From NCBI GenBank assembly GCA_036417435.1, contig CM070902.1, positions 42,926,600 through 42,990,599 on the forward strand: a stretch of 64,000 bases of DNA, read 5' to 3'. Of the stretch, positions 10,901 to 25,900 are shown one piece after another (the stretch's first letter is position 1; each line of letters begins with the position of its first letter). The translations under genes and the position numbers were made by a program. Source of the stretch: Inia geoffrensis (Eukaryota; Chordata; Mammalia; Artiodactyla; Iniidae). Below the pieces are notes generated by a model. It had not been told where the DNA came from. It saw only the letters and a list, made by a program, of their open reading frames with translations, and did not search any database.

Positions 10901-13900
10901 AAGGCCTTTTTAGCCAGCTCTTATGATTTCTTTCATCTATTGTGGCCATTTCTTTTGCTCCCTGCTTCTTGCTCCCCCCTCCTTTATTTTTAGAATACAA
11001 GGGTCTTGGTTTATTGGGGAGGAAGCAGAGGGCATTGGTCCCAAGCAGTGGAGGTATCCTGTATGACCTCCCACCTGGTCTTAAAAGCAATGTTGTTGTC
11101 TCCTTTGAGTACCCTAAGGGTACTTATTATACAAAATTTGTTCTGTGTTTCTATCTTTCCATAAAAGGTTGAGGTATTTGAAATTGAGGTTCTTAGAAAT
11201 ACAGCAAAAGCTACAAACTGCATTTGGTATCTTAAACAGTTGGGTAGTTCCTCACTATTTGACAAAGTTAAAATTATAGAAAATATTTAGATGCTTAAAT
11301 ATCTGGGTAGATTATTTTCAGTCCTGATATTTTTTCGTCATATATAACATTTTAATACCAATAACTTTTAGTTAACAAATACATTGTTCAAAAACATTTA
11401 ACTTTTTTCTTTTGGTCTCAAATTGATTTAAGCCTAAAATATACTAAATTCTAGAACTAAAGTCTTAATTCTTGTACCTGGCCTTAATTAAATATACCAA
11501 GAGCTGTATATGTAATTGAATTTAGTAAATGGGAAAGATTTTGTAGTTTTGTAGCTTTTATTTCAGTTGTATGTAAAATTTTTCCGATTGGCATTTCCTT
11601 ATTTAAAATGGCCTATTTTTTTTTTTATGGAAAAGCTTTAAATTTAAAACTTTTAAAAAACAAATGTAAATTGTTATACACACTTCTGACTTTAAAATGA
11701 ATGTTAGATAGTCTTATTAATTTCTTTAAAGCTAGCTAAGAATTACTTTTCTTTAAAATGCTGTTAGCTAGTTACCCTTGCAAGAAGTCATACTCAAAAG
11801 TATAAATTCTAAATTACCTTAAAATTGAATCTGTCAGGTAGATAATAAGGCTACAGCATATTTATTCATTAATACTTGAATATTTTAAATCAAGAGTAAA
11901 TATACTAGTAGTTGAGGTTATTACTTAGAAGTTTACATATGGAATATCAGTTTTCTGTAAACAAAGCAACATGATGCCTTCAAAATTGTAATATAGCCTG
12001 TGAAGCCTATGAGTGTTGGCCCACTCTCTAGCTGGGGGATTATCTATATATTTAGCTCTAGACTTTTGGTCTTACAGAAGTTCTGCTTGCAGTTCCTGAT
12101 CATGTCACATAAACTATCTTGAATTAATTGAAGATATTTTCTGCTAATCTTTAATATCCATGCTGTTATGGTAACATGATAAATGATAATATGGGGACCT
12201 CTCAGAAAAACACATTATTTGGAGACTTTATTCACCTTATACCAAAAAAACAACAAGACCAAGTTCAATTTTTCATTTAATAAAACCTTCCTTAAGTTGT
12301 GATTCTTAAACTAGATGAGCTATAGGGCCATTAGTTGTTGTCAAACTGTCACACCTACTGAAAATGAGACAGAATGGGACCTGTTATACCTGGTTAAGTA
12401 ATGGATCCTTTATATGTTTTCTATCCTGTGTTCAGTTCTTTAATTGTACTTGATACATTCTTACCCCAAATATTTTCTACTTACCTTTCCATTTTATTTA
12501 ACCATTGTGTATACTAGATTAGCTTTGGCCATTTGGGGCTTCAAAAATTTAAAAAAAATTTTTTTTGAAAATCACTGTTATAGTACTTTGTTGAGGATCA
12601 GAATAACGAAGGAAGGCCGAGAAATGTATATTCGTTGTATATGTGGTAGTACTTTAATTACCCTTAGGATATATGGGGGAAATAGTGTTCTTTGCCTTAG
12701 AGAAGATGAAAGTCCAGCTGGATGAGTAAGAAATATCTGTGTGGAACAACTAGAGAGTATGAGATTGAGAGCCACGTTGTATAGTGAGGCAGAGCAACAC
12801 ATCATCTGCTAATTCAATATCGTGCAATAGCAGAATGTAATGAGAAATGTATAATCAGTGTTAAAATTGAGAACAATATTAGTACAAATTTCCTTTTTTA
12901 TTTTAAAGGAAAAATTGGGTGACTAAATACAAAAATACAACAAAAGTTGATCTTTCTACCTAGGCAGAAGAATATATGACCAAGCATTGGTATAACTTTA
13001 AATATGATGATGCCAGTTTTTTCTATAATCCACCTCCTTTTTCTTAGGAAGGATACATCACTGTCAAAAGGAAAAGCTTCTACTTAATCACTTCTTTTGA
13101 AATAAAACAGGGTTTTGAATATGTCAAAGCAAAAATACAGCATCCCATAAAAAAGTTCCCTTTTAATTAAGTTCAAATTCCTTTTGTTGTATTTTAATAT
13201 CATTGTTGAACACATTAGTTATTTTTCAGCATTTATAATCTTTCTCAGGTCATCCTTTTTAAAATTAGGATGACTTTGTTCTTTCTATGTTTTTCAGTCT
13301 TTCTAGGACTTCATTTTTGCTTCCATAAGTCTTTGCAAATGTCTGGGTTGAATAAAATAATAAAATATTAGAATATAAGAAATTACAGTTTTTCCACCAT
13401 TGTGTTCTAATTTTTGCCTGTTCATTTTTGTTGTGGGATACTGTAATCTCAGTTTCTGAAAGCCCGGTTAGTTGATTCCTTGCCACATAGCTTTCATACT
13501 TAAAGTAGATTTGGGTAAACTTTTCCGGATAGAGAGTCTTACTTTTATGAAATATCTTGGCTGTTTTCAAATAGCCATGTAATAATAAATGTAAGTTACA
13601 TTGCCATGATTTTCCATATTTTTGTTAATGGTAATCAGAGTTGGTGCATTTATGGTTACTTTAAAATGGTTTCAGGATTTCCATTTAGTTTTTGAACCAA
13701 TGGCAGTTTATGTGAACACGGTTTTTTCTAACATCCCTATTTCAGAAGAATGCATGAGTGTTTGTCTTATCAGATTTGTTTTTGTTTTTTTCAGAAGTCG
13801 TATTTTAATCCCCACACTTTACTTAATGGAATTATCTGTATGTTTTTAACATGAACCTCTAGGTTTCATTATCCAGAAACTGACTTTTGAGATGTCATGA

Positions 13901-16900
13901 GCTCTTTGCCTGCTCAAGGCTATTTTGTGTTTAGTGATTTAAAAATCATGTGGGATGCAGCTGATGTTTAATAAAGTATAACTTAGTTAACAGTTTTAAA
14001 ATAGCTTTGCTGTTTTCTTTGCTGAAGTAGGAGTTTGTTTCATGATGAAAGACTTGATATGCAAAGGAAAATAAGGGACCTTATAAGTGGGCATCTCACT
14101 ATTTCAGTTGGATGTACGCATTAAAGCTAAAGATACAAATACATGCAGCTTTTTTTTTGAATAAGAGTTATCAGAGTTGACATGTAATGGTCACTGATAT
14201 TTATTGAATAGCTTGTTTAAATATTTTCTCCTCATACCTTAAATATTGTCCATGGCATTGACAGTTGTGTAGGATTCTACATTAATTTTGCTGTGCTCTA
14301 AAGCAAGAGCATACTCTTTGGAATGGAAGTAGTGGCTGGCCAAAAAAATAAATAAATAGAAGTTGTGTGGGAAATATCATTTGGGTGGTATTAATAGTCA
14401 CCATTAACTGAGTTCATAGGTTGACTAAAGACGGGGCATGATCTGATTCTGTTCAGAAAACATCAGCCTGAGAAGATAGCTCTGAACCATAACACATTTT
14501 CTTTGCAAGAATTTAAGTTAAATAGAATATAAAGTATCTAGAATATACTCCATCTTAGAACCTATGTGATACAGCATACCTTTTGAGATTTTTTTGCTCA
14601 ATTACATGAACAATTTTTGTCATGACAGTTTACTTTTTAAATTCTATTTTTTTTAATATTTTTTATTTTATTTTTTTGGCTGCGTTGGGTCTTCGTTGCT
14701 GCATGCAGGCTTTCTCTAGTTGCGGCGAGCAGGGGCTACTCTTCATTGCGGTGCGCAGGCTTCTCATTGAGGTGGCTTCTCTTGTTGCAGAGCACAGGCC
14801 CTAGGCGCATGGGCTTCAGTAATTGTGGTGCACAGGCTCAGTAGTTGTGGCTCGCAGGCTCTAGAGTGCAGGCTCAGTAGTTGTGGCACACGGGCTCAGT
14901 TGCTCCACGGCATGTGGTATCTTCCCAGACCTGGGCTCAAACCCGTGTCCCCTGCATTGGCAGGCGGATTCTTAACCACGGCACTACCAGGGAAGCCCGT
15001 AAATTCTATTTTAAGTACATATTGGAGCTTTGAATATCGTAGTACTTAATCTTTCATTGTGTGGTTGGAGATTGAAGTTGATAGCAAGGTCACATTAATA
15101 TCTGATACTTGTCTCAGTTTAGTTACTTAACATTTGAGTACTCATTCCGCGTAGGATTCTGAGAAGGCTTTATAGTCCTTTATAATTACCATTTAAAAGT
15201 GCAGTCTTTGCCCTCACTGAGCTAAGCTTAAACATTTTTGCAAAGTTTTTATGGTAAAGATAAAATACTATTCATTCAACAAACATTTGAGAGCTAGCTA
15301 TATTCCATAATTAGAAGGTCCCTACCCCTAATTAGCTTAGAAGTGTAGTGGCAGAGGCAGGAAAACCAAAAAATTAACTATGAACAAGTGCAGTAGAAAC
15401 ACAAAGGTGGACATATTTGCTCTTCTCTATTCCAGTTTTATTTATTATATACTATTTCTAGTCTTTGCTTTTCTGTTATTTCTATTATTCTTAAAGTGGA
15501 CTTTAGGCATTGGCTAGTTTGACATGATTATTTTATTTTCTAGAAGATGGAACAGAGCCTAAAAAGGTTTAGTAGCTTCAGGTTAAGAAGCTCAGTGCTT
15601 CTTAAAGTATGGTCTTTGGACCAGTAGTCTCGGTATCACCTGGTTACTTACTGGAAATACAAATGCTCAGGGGCTACTCCAAACTTATTGAATCAGACTG
15701 TCGATGAGTCCCAGCAACCTGTGTGTTTAACAAGCCTTCCAGATATTTCTGAAGCATATTCAAGTTTGAGAACCACTGTTATAGCTCAGTGATTCTCTGT
15801 GCCTCCCTCACCAATCAAGATCATTGTTCTAGTGAACACCTATTACTGATGGGTGTGTTATATCTCAGGAGTCTTTAAGTAAAAATAATAAGTAAGGGGT
15901 ACTAATATAGGTAATTAGTGATAAAACTCCAGTAAGATCCTCCAAGTCTAGCACTCTTTCCATTCACTGTTACTTTTCACACTTTCAGATTCTTTGATAG
16001 CAACTTGTTTAGTCTACAGTAGTGATTCTGTCCCCCTAGCTTTAAAAAGCTCCCAACCCTGATTTAAACATCAAAGTGGAATAAAAAATCAGCATATTCT
16101 CAGGAAATCTTCTTATGTTTTTCCTCAGCTTTCTAAAAGATTGGTTCTGGATCTTCTCCGGATTGTGGACTCCTTTGGAAAACTAATGAAAGCCATAAAC
16201 CTTTTCAGAAAAAAAATATGTGTATATGCATGTACAGAACATTATATATACTCTCACAGATTTCATGGTCCTTCTTGAAGCTCAGAGACCCAGGTTAAGA
16301 AGTGCCTCATTCTGATTTCTGTGGAAACGTTTTTTTCCACTTTTCCAGTTCTTCCCTTTCCTTTTTCTATGTTAATCATTTTTTGAGAGTTAAAAATGGC
16401 CTGCCCTGCCTCTCCTTCATTTACATACACTGCACAAGCACACATAACACGCACATACCTAAATGAGTGGAGGCTGGCACTGACATATTTTGGGAATAGA
16501 CTGCTTGGTGATTTGAGGAGCACAGGCCAGGGCTTGCTGTAATGGTTCCCTATATATGTATTTGTTCAAGTATATTGAGTATATATTGAGCATATTGAGC
16601 ATATATTGAATATATATATTCATGAGCATTAAAGAATCAAATTCCTTCTAGTAAGCAAGTTGAGGGATATAACATTCAGCGAAGAAAACTTCCAACTACA
16701 CACAAGACTTTGCTCTGAGACTTGATGATATAGGAAACTTGCTGCATTGAGAATTCTTTCACCCTTTTCTTCCCACCTTCCTTTTTTGCAGAGGTGGGTA
16801 GAGGGGAGGGAAGATTTAGAAATGCAGAGGCCAATATGTGAGGATTTCAGAGAGCAAGATTTAAATATAAGTATTCTAGATGTTAGTCTTTGTTCCAATA

Positions 16901-19900
16901 TTGGTATTTCATGTTATTTATTTTTACTGTTTAAGATGTTTATGCATTCATTATTATGAATTCTGACTATTAAATCAAATTACATATGATGTTTGATAGA
17001 TGTTTAAAGTATGGTGCACTATGGAATTAAGCCCTTTCACCTCAAATATTTGTTTTTCAAGTGCCAGTGTCTGAATGACTAGATATATGTGAAAAGTTTA
17101 AAAGTTAAATAACAACTAAAAATGCTTTCTGTGCGTATAACATTTCAGAAATGTTTATAAGTTGAGAATGATAACAAGAGACATTATTTTATTATATTGC
17201 ATTAATACTGCCAATGAAATAAGATTGCTTTTGATATGTGATTTTGGAGGTAAATGTATGAAATATATTGTCCTCCAGCAAAAGAGATATTGTAGCTCAT
17301 GAGATCCTTAGTTATTGGTATTGTCTTGGGATGCAAACTGACTAGTAATATTATATTAGTCAGATGTCCTATTTTATGTAAGAAGATTTAGATAGTATTT
17401 AACCATCACTTTCTGAAAAAATTGCATAGATTATATTCTTTTTTTTCTTCTCTTCTAGGATCGAAGTAGAATGTATGACAGTTTGAATATGCACTCTCTG
17501 GAAAATTCCCTTATTGATATTATGAGAGCAGAGCATGATCCTCTTAAGGGTAAGTGATTTTTATTTTCTTACATTAGACACCATTTTGTCTGCTTATCAT
17601 TTTTCACATGATAATGAGCACTAAGTAACACCTATCTCATCTATAAAATTCCATTTGTTAATAAGAACCCTTGTTTTTATGAAAGGTCATACTTTTTCCT
17701 TATTTAGCTTTATGTCAATTTATACAGCGAGAAATGTAAACCTACGTCTCGACTTGTTTAAGAAACAGCCACTGTTTAAAGATGCTCGTCTGTTCACCAA
17801 AGGATGAAGAATGGATCTAAAGGTGTTATAGTCACTATTCTGGAATTCTTTCAAATACAGAAATATTAAAAAATAATAATAACTTTCTTGGAATACTTGC
17901 ATTTGCAGTTTGCAGTAGTTCCATCCTAAAATTGTTCTAGGTTAGCTTCCCTTGTCATTTTTCTTCTACCTGTCATATCATAGGGATTTAAAAGTGTTTC
18001 AAGGTAGAGAAGCTATTCGTAAAATTTGGAGCAGATTAGGAAAAAGAATCAGCCCCACTAATCTTACACTATCAGTCTCATCACAGTTACAGTTAACTGT
18101 ATCTGAAGAAATTCCGTTAACATACTTGTTTTCATTTGTCAGCACATTACATGTTAGTAATTATTTTATATTTCTTCATAAAAAATACCTCCTTGCCTTT
18201 TACATTAATGGTGAAAATCTAGCAAACGGTGTGAACTTGTGATGAGAGATATTAGTTGTCTGTTGCTGCCTAATAAACAATCCCCAAACTTAGCAGCTTA
18301 AAACAATAAATGTTTATTACCTCACACAGTTTCTGGGTGTCGGGAATTCAGGAGCAGCTTAACTGGTTGGTTCTGGCCCAACATCTCTCATTGAATCAAA
18401 ACCACGGGTTACTTTGTAATCTTTCTGTTTTTAATTCTGTAAAGCCAAGAATTACCTTACAAGAGTTAGCCTAAAAACTCTAGAACTTCAGAGTTGGCAG
18501 CAAGATGATGACTGTGGCTGAGTTGGCAATATTGATCAGATATCTAAACATTTTTGTTCTGATTCTGGATTTTGCTTGTGAAGGAGTTTCTTGTCTTTCT
18601 ATTTCCTTTATTGTTAGGGAAGCTCAGGGGATCATTGGTGATTGTCAGTGATGTGTGATAATGTTAATTCTGCTCACAAACTAATAATGATAGTTATATT
18701 TTGATTTTTCATTTTTTTGAGAGCAGTTGCTTCTAACTAAAATTCAGCCTAGTTTTTTGAGCACCTGTAGTTGAGGGCTTGTTTTTTTTTCACTGTTATC
18801 CCGACAGTTCCAGTGGCATTTGTCTTGGATTCACTGTTCAAGAATAGAAACTGGCAAGCAGCTTGTGATTATGAAGAATTTCCCTCTGTTTATTTCCTTG
18901 CCTTCTGTAGATAGAAAACCCTTAAGAATTCTAATACAAGATAAAGTCAGTATTAACTGTTACCAGTGAATAATTAAAACTTTTTCATTGTTGTTTCTCG
19001 CAGTCTTCCTTAAAAAAGCCCTTTGAACATGTTAAGAGAAAACATTAATTATCTCACTATTAATTATCTCAGTTTTTCTTTTTTTTCTAGCCTGTTTTAT
19101 AATAAAAGTGGAGGAAAACCTAGAAGGAAGACTTTGAAAAAGAAAATGGAAGCAGCATAAGGCTAAGAGGAATTTAATAATTAAAAAACTCAAGTTAATT
19201 CAGAATTATTTTGTTAGAAAAATTATCTTTGGATGTGGGAAGGGGAAAAACATGCTTATCACCACCTTTAGGAATCATGGTGACAAACCTGTTTCTAATT
19301 GGAGTATTTTATGTTCTACACTTATTATGACAGGGAACAGAGAAAAAAATAAAAGAAAAAAACATTTTGAGAATGCTTCTCCACATAGAATTAAGAAATA
19401 AGACTGGTACTTCTGCCAAATTGCCGTCATATACCTTTTAAAAATTATCTTGATACCAAGTGCTTCCACTTGTTTTTTTCTTTTATTACTAGTACAAATT
19501 TCCCTGCCTTCTGGGATATCATACTGTGTATCTTCCTCCCCACACTCTGATCATTACACATCTTCTTTGTGCTGGGCCTCAGTAAAATCTGCGAAAGCAA
19601 GGTTATGACAAATAGGTGAAACCAATCCCTGAATTTGTTTCTCCTCCCTTCCATTCCTGATCTTTAGGTCATCACTTCAGCCTCTATCCCATCTCTCTTA
19701 TCTTTTCATCCCTTTCAGAAAATTCTATTCTCTATTTAATATAAGGAAATTCTTTTCTTTTTTCTAAAAAACAGTGAATCATATTTTATCCTTCTAAAGT
19801 ATTTTCAAAAAAACAACCATTTGCTTTGTCTTCCTTATGGGATCTGATGAACAAGGAGAAGGGAGTTGTGGGGTAAACTTGAAAAAATAAAAATGAATTT

Positions 19901-22900
19901 CTTATTTCCCTTTGTGTTAATGGTGAAAGTTTCTAGAAAATTTTCTGTGTGAATTTGAGTAACGAAAGATTATATTAGTTATCTATTGCTACATAACAAA
20001 TTACCCCCAAATTTAGTAGCTTAAAGCAGCAATAAACATTTATTGTCACATGCAGTTTCTGTGGGTTAGAATTCAGAAGCACTTTGGCTGATTGGTTCTG
20101 GTGAGGATCTCAGGAGGTAGCAGTCAGGATATCAGTGAGGCTGCAGTCATCTGAAGGCTTGACTAAGGCTATAGAACCCTTTTTCAAGATGGCTTACTTA
20201 TGTGGCTGACAAGTTAGTACAGGCTGTTGGTAGGAGAACTCAGTTCATCACATGGACCTCTCCACAGGACTGCTGGAGTATCCTCAGAGCATGGTGCTGG
20301 ATTCCCCCCAGAGCAAATGATAAAGCTCAAGGTGAATGCCCCAGTGTCTTCTATGATTTAGCTTCAGTAGTCGCACACCATCATTTCCATGACATCCTAC
20401 TAGCTACATAGGTCAGCCCTGCTCAGTTGGGGAGGAGTCTGCTACTCAAGAGCTGTGGCTACTAGGAGGCAAGGATCACTGGAGGCCATCATGGAGACTG
20501 CCTTCCACAGAGATGAAAAGCAAAAACTAAATTTGCATTTGGTTCTACTTCTCTAAAGGAAAAGAGAAAGTACTTCATGGAAGAGTTAATGTCGATAGAA
20601 AAGCAATCAAGCAGCTCTCCAGAATCCAAAGAAAGTCTATGGCAGGTTACTGACATGACTGATAACTGACTATACTAACAGAAGGACCCTCCCACCCCAA
20701 CTTAAGCCCAGAATGCAAGCCTGATGGTTTTTACAAGTCAGTAGGTCATTGTTTAATGTTAAGGTCTTTATAGTCTAGCATAGCAGGTGGAAGGATCTTG
20801 TCGAGGCTCTAAAGATGTGAAGAGATGGCAACCAAAGATGGGGCGCTGAATGTATTTTATTCCACTTTTGTTCCTTTTATTCTACTTTTGTACCATGCAG
20901 TGTCCAAGACCCTGCTGTGCATTATGTGAAACAGACATGGTCTCTGTTCTTGTGGAATGTACAGCCTAAGGGGGAAAGAGAGACCTTATATGTGTAATAT
21001 ACATAGATACATAGAATATACTAATATAACATGATATATACATGCAATACATGCAGATTATGTATAGATATAGCTACAAGTGTTAGAAATAGTATAGAGA
21101 GAGGTTATAAAGTGTTCAAGGAGGTAATAAGTGGAGGTACCTAATGTAGCTATGGAGTAAAGAAAGCTGAGACCTGAAACCTGAGCAGCACAAAGATGAA
21201 AAAATATTGGGGGGAAAGTATCACCTAGACAAAGGGACCAGGTTGTATTTAAGAACTCATCACAACTGAGGAACTGAAAGCAGACTGGTCCTGGCATAGA
21301 TTGTTCAGGGCTGCCTGATGCTGGTTGGGTATAACACCGCTCAGCCAGTCCAAGGGTGGGGGGGAAGGGGGGTGCTGCTGCCTTTTCCTCTGTACTGTGA
21401 ACAGTAACACACTGTTTTATACTTTCCTTAGTACGAGTGGCACTGACTGATCTGTTTTATTTATTCTGCAGTGGTTTCTCACCATGAACCTCCTATTTTC
21501 TGATGACTGTCTTGATTTTTGACAAATATTTTCCTTTTCAAAGAAAGGACAAATATGAATTCTTTTAATGGTTAAAGTAAATCATGCTTTGCCAAGTGCA
21601 GTTCTGTGATTCTGCAGTTTTGTGTTTGCATACCTATTTTAAATAATCTGTGATCTTTTTATGTATGTGTGGGTCAGTGCATTCCCCTTTAAACAAAAGA
21701 ACAGACAGCGATTATTGTTAATCTCTCTTCCCTCTCTGCCCTCAGCAATTTACAAAAAAGGTCTTACTGTGTAAGCATTTTTACCAAAAATCGCTTACCC
21801 CCTCCTCCAAAGCATAAGGGAGAACAAAAAAATTTAATTTAAGCGCATAAAAGATCATTTGAGAACAGTAGGAAGAAATGTAGCTTATATAACAATCTTA
21901 GGAGGATCTGTCTCAGCAAGTCATAATGCCTTTACTAATGTTCCCTGAACAATTCAGGGGAATTCAGGAAAAAGGATTTAGAGCGTAATTTTACAATACC
22001 AACATATTTTAGAAGTGGATGCCTTTAAAATGTTTTTATTTATTATGTGTTTTTATATATCTAGCATCATTTTTATTACTTGACTGCTAAACCGCTATTC
22101 TAAGACTCCTGAAGTAAAACTCTCTACTTATGTTAAGCAAAATAACCCCTGAGAAAATAAGGAATGACTTCTATAAGGTGCTAAGTGGTCCTGGTAGTAC
22201 CAAGTAAATTCTTGCTGCATTTCTTCGAAGAAGACACTTCTCTTTTCCCTCTGATTCTCTTTGCCTGCCTTAGTATAAAATTGAAATACAGAGTCACAAA
22301 ATAACTTGTATAAATTTCTAAAAGTCTGATATAAGAACTTACATTTTGAACTTAAGAACGTCTAAGCTTTACAGAGGTTCTCAAACTTGGAGAGCATGTT
22401 TAACGGGCAGGTTTCAGGGCCCTGCTCCTAGAGATTGTGCATTGCAGACTATGTAACGAGTACACTTTGAGAAACTCTTGTATAGGAGAACAAGATCAAG
22501 GAGATTTATGAAGAATTTTTTAAATTTTAGTGGAATTTATTAAAATACATCAGAGTGAAAAATAAAACTGATACCCATAATATCCATGCCAAAGTAGTTA
22601 CATGGCTCCCCTTAAACTGCCCTAGCTTATTCACTCTGACAGAGAGAGGCATGCATTTCTCAGAACCAGTTTTGCTTTTCTTCAGCCAGTTGTGGTTCCT
22701 GAGTCAAAATTTTCACAAGTGCCAAAAAAAGTATAAGACAAAAATCATTTCATTAGACTGTCTTCAAAAAAAGATAATTAAGGATGAATTGCTATGTATG
22801 CTTTCAGTTTTTAAATAAAATGTTTCCTTTTGTTTTAAAAAGGAGTAAGTAGAATTTACATATTCTTTTCCCTTTACTTCATTGATTTTTTTTTCTTTTT

Positions 22901-25900
22901 CCTGTAAATCACTGGCCTTTGATAAAGAGAAAAAAATCATTATCTTTGGAATAAATTATATTTATATATAGAAGCCATATACATTTTATTATATGTATTC
23001 TGACTTTAAGAGATATCACTGTTGTGACATACCTGATACCTTTACCCGCAACTACTCAGAATTTAGTTCATCTTAAGGAAAGTACGATTTACAAGAGTTT
23101 ACCTTCTGTCGTAATGCCTGCAGATTGAAAAGGAGATTTTGAAAGTGTGGCTGTAAAAGTTCTTGTTTTAGAAGACTTACTTGAAATATGGTATCATGGA
23201 TAGAGATTTTAAATTTTTATTTCTTTTTAGATAAGTGTCTTAATCAGCAAAAATATTATTAAATTTAGAGTATAGTTATTTCTTCCAAGCATCTTTGAAT
23301 ATTCAACTAAATGATCTGAGTTACATCAGACTGCAGTTCCTTTTTTTAAAAACTTAAACCCATCACACAGAAATGAACAATGAATTTTCTTAAAAATCAC
23401 ATTTATTTATTCAGGGAATATATGTGTTCATTAAAAGCTTGTTATTCACACAAAGCATCTTTCTTAGAACTTTAAACATGGGCTTGTAACTCTTATTTTT
23501 AAATTGAAAATAAAAACAAAAAGAATACTTTCTATATAGAACTTGCAGTGATAAAACCAAGTATATGGGATAACTAGGCCTATGAATTTTAGCTGCTTAT
23601 GGTATTTGAAAAGGATCTGAGAATCTCTAATGAAGGTTTTTCCTCCAGAGTATAGGACTTTATCCTTTTGAAAATGTTTTTCTTATTACAAAAAGTAGTA
23701 TGTATTCATTAAAAGAAATTTGGAAAAACTCGGAAAAAAAAAGTTTTGAAATCATCAATAGTTCCACAAGCTAAAATAACCACGTTTGATATTTTTGGTA
23801 TAAAATTTTTCTAGTCTTATCTTTTTAAATATATAAGCATAAAATATTTGAGATATTCCAATGTTTACCTTCCCTCCAACCGGATTAGCTTTTAAAAACT
23901 TAGTGAAGAAAAATATATGTGCATAGATTAAAAAGTGAAATAGTGCCATAAGACTTACAGAACTAAAAGTAGAAGTATTTTCTCTCATTCTTCTCTGTTT
24001 ACTTCCGATTCCTGTTTCCTAGATGTAACCACTTTCAACTTTATTTTACCAATTCTTCATGTAATTATTTGTAAATATTAAGTGGTGTATGCTTTATATT
24101 TCCTACATTTTAGGTATTATCTTTTGACTATCTGCTTTAACTTACCCATACCCCAACATTTTCCCTGCTCTGTCCTCTCAAAATTACTTTAGGACCACTT
24201 TTGTTTAAATTAGAGGGTATATTTACTATGATAATACAGATATTATTCATAGGTGTACTTCATATGTTTTGTACTATAACATTTTCTTTTTAATATAACT
24301 TTCTTTTTCCTGGAATTAATCATCGTCTCTTTTGGTTTGTTTGGTTAGTTTTCTAAGTACTAGTCACTAATTCATCCCCCAAAAATATATTTATAGAACA
24401 CTGAAGCTTCTCTCAATACATGTAAAAACATCAAATAGTCATTTAGATTGATTTTTTTTTTTTCCTGCTGTTGTAGGTATCCTTGTAGCCCACCGTAACT
24501 GTCATTTTGGGACTTCCCTAATCCCAGGAATTCCTTTTTCCTTTGGAATTCATGTCCTGATCTCCATGTGCTTTCTTAATGGTTTATGCCTTTGTTTTAT
24601 TGGGCCTGTCTTACAGAACCTTCCTTCAGATGGGATATAAATTTTGAGAGTTGTATGTACGAAAGCATGTTTATTCTACCTACATAAGATGATAGGCTGG
24701 TGTGGAATTATATATTAGTAATTTAGAATATTGAAAGCAATGCTTCATTACTTCCAGGGCTACTGTAAATATAATACCATTATAAAACCTGTTCATTTGT
24801 ATGATTGATTGATTGTCTTGTTTTCTGTTTTTAAATTTTTGCTTTTTTTACTGGAAGCTTTTAGAATATTTTCATGCCTGTGGTTCTGAAATTTTGTAAT
24901 AATGAATGCGGGTCTTCCAGTGTATGGTGGTGGGGAGGGGTTTACCTACCTGTCTTTTTCCCTTGTCTTCTTTCCTTTCTTCCATCTTTCCTTCCTTCCT
25001 TCCATTTCATTGTTTTATTTCTTGCACTGCACATTCATTGAGCCATCCTATTTAAGAGATTAATTTCCTTCAGTTCTTGGAAATTTTCCATATTTCTTTG
25101 ATAATTTCTTCCCTTCTATTTTTTATGTTACCTCTTTCTGAAATTCCTGTTCTTGAAATATTAAGCCTCCTATACGCATCATTTGCCTTTCTAATTTCCA
25201 TTGCCTTATCTGTTGTTTTGCTTTTGGAAAGATTTCCTCATCTCTTATTTTCAACCCTTCTAATGATTTTTTTATTTTAAATTTTTTCTCTGAACAACTT
25301 TTAAGACCCTCTTTAAAAAATTCTGAAAACGTTCCTATATTTATTCTTTGATCTTATTTCTCTGGAGTATTTATCTTTAAACACTGTATTATAGTTTTGA
25401 AGATTATTTTTCCATTTCCTTGTATTGCCTATGCTTCTTTTAAGTTCCTCTTTTCTATTTGTTTGTTTTCTCATGCTGGAGGCTGTCGTCAAATATCTTA
25501 TGATCCTTTGCTGTCCATTCATTTTTAAAGATAAGACAAAAATGGTGATTGGAAACTGTGTATGTAATTAGGGCTTATAATCTAGCGAGCATTACTGTAA
25601 GCCAATCATGGAACTATCACACTGTTTGTATTCACATCTTTTCTTTTGGTCTGTGGAATGAACCTGGATGTATGTCTTCCATTCTTCTGCCTGGGAGCTG
25701 TAGACCTGTCTACTACTAGCCTTCTTAGAAGAGCCAAAGAAGGGGCTGCGTGTCTCTCTGGTTCATGCAGAAACTGACAAGTAATCATCAGCCTTCCTGT
25801 TTTCAGTTCTACTCATATCTACTGTCAGTGGTAACCAGAGCTTCTTATTTTTGAACCTTTCCAGTTTTCTGCTATAGTAAACGGCTTGTTTGTTGATAAT

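Larger units (their letters stand above)
9056..17458 (+). other. CPEB2: CPEB2 intron 3
   Basis: 8.4 kb, AT-rich. It holds a SINE at 14651-14999, an MER5-like hAT remnant at 15593-15778, a 14-base tandem duplication at 10521-10548 and an ATATTGAG-rich simple repeat at about 16565-16620. The many short open frames have no family resemblance and look like chance. Confidence 0.9.

Noticed and set aside
4905..17458. HDV-like self-cleaving ribozyme, as known in an intron of CPEB3
   Set aside because: I looked for a comparable compact GC-rich nested-pseudoknot segment in the early introns and saw none; the known case belongs to the paralogue.
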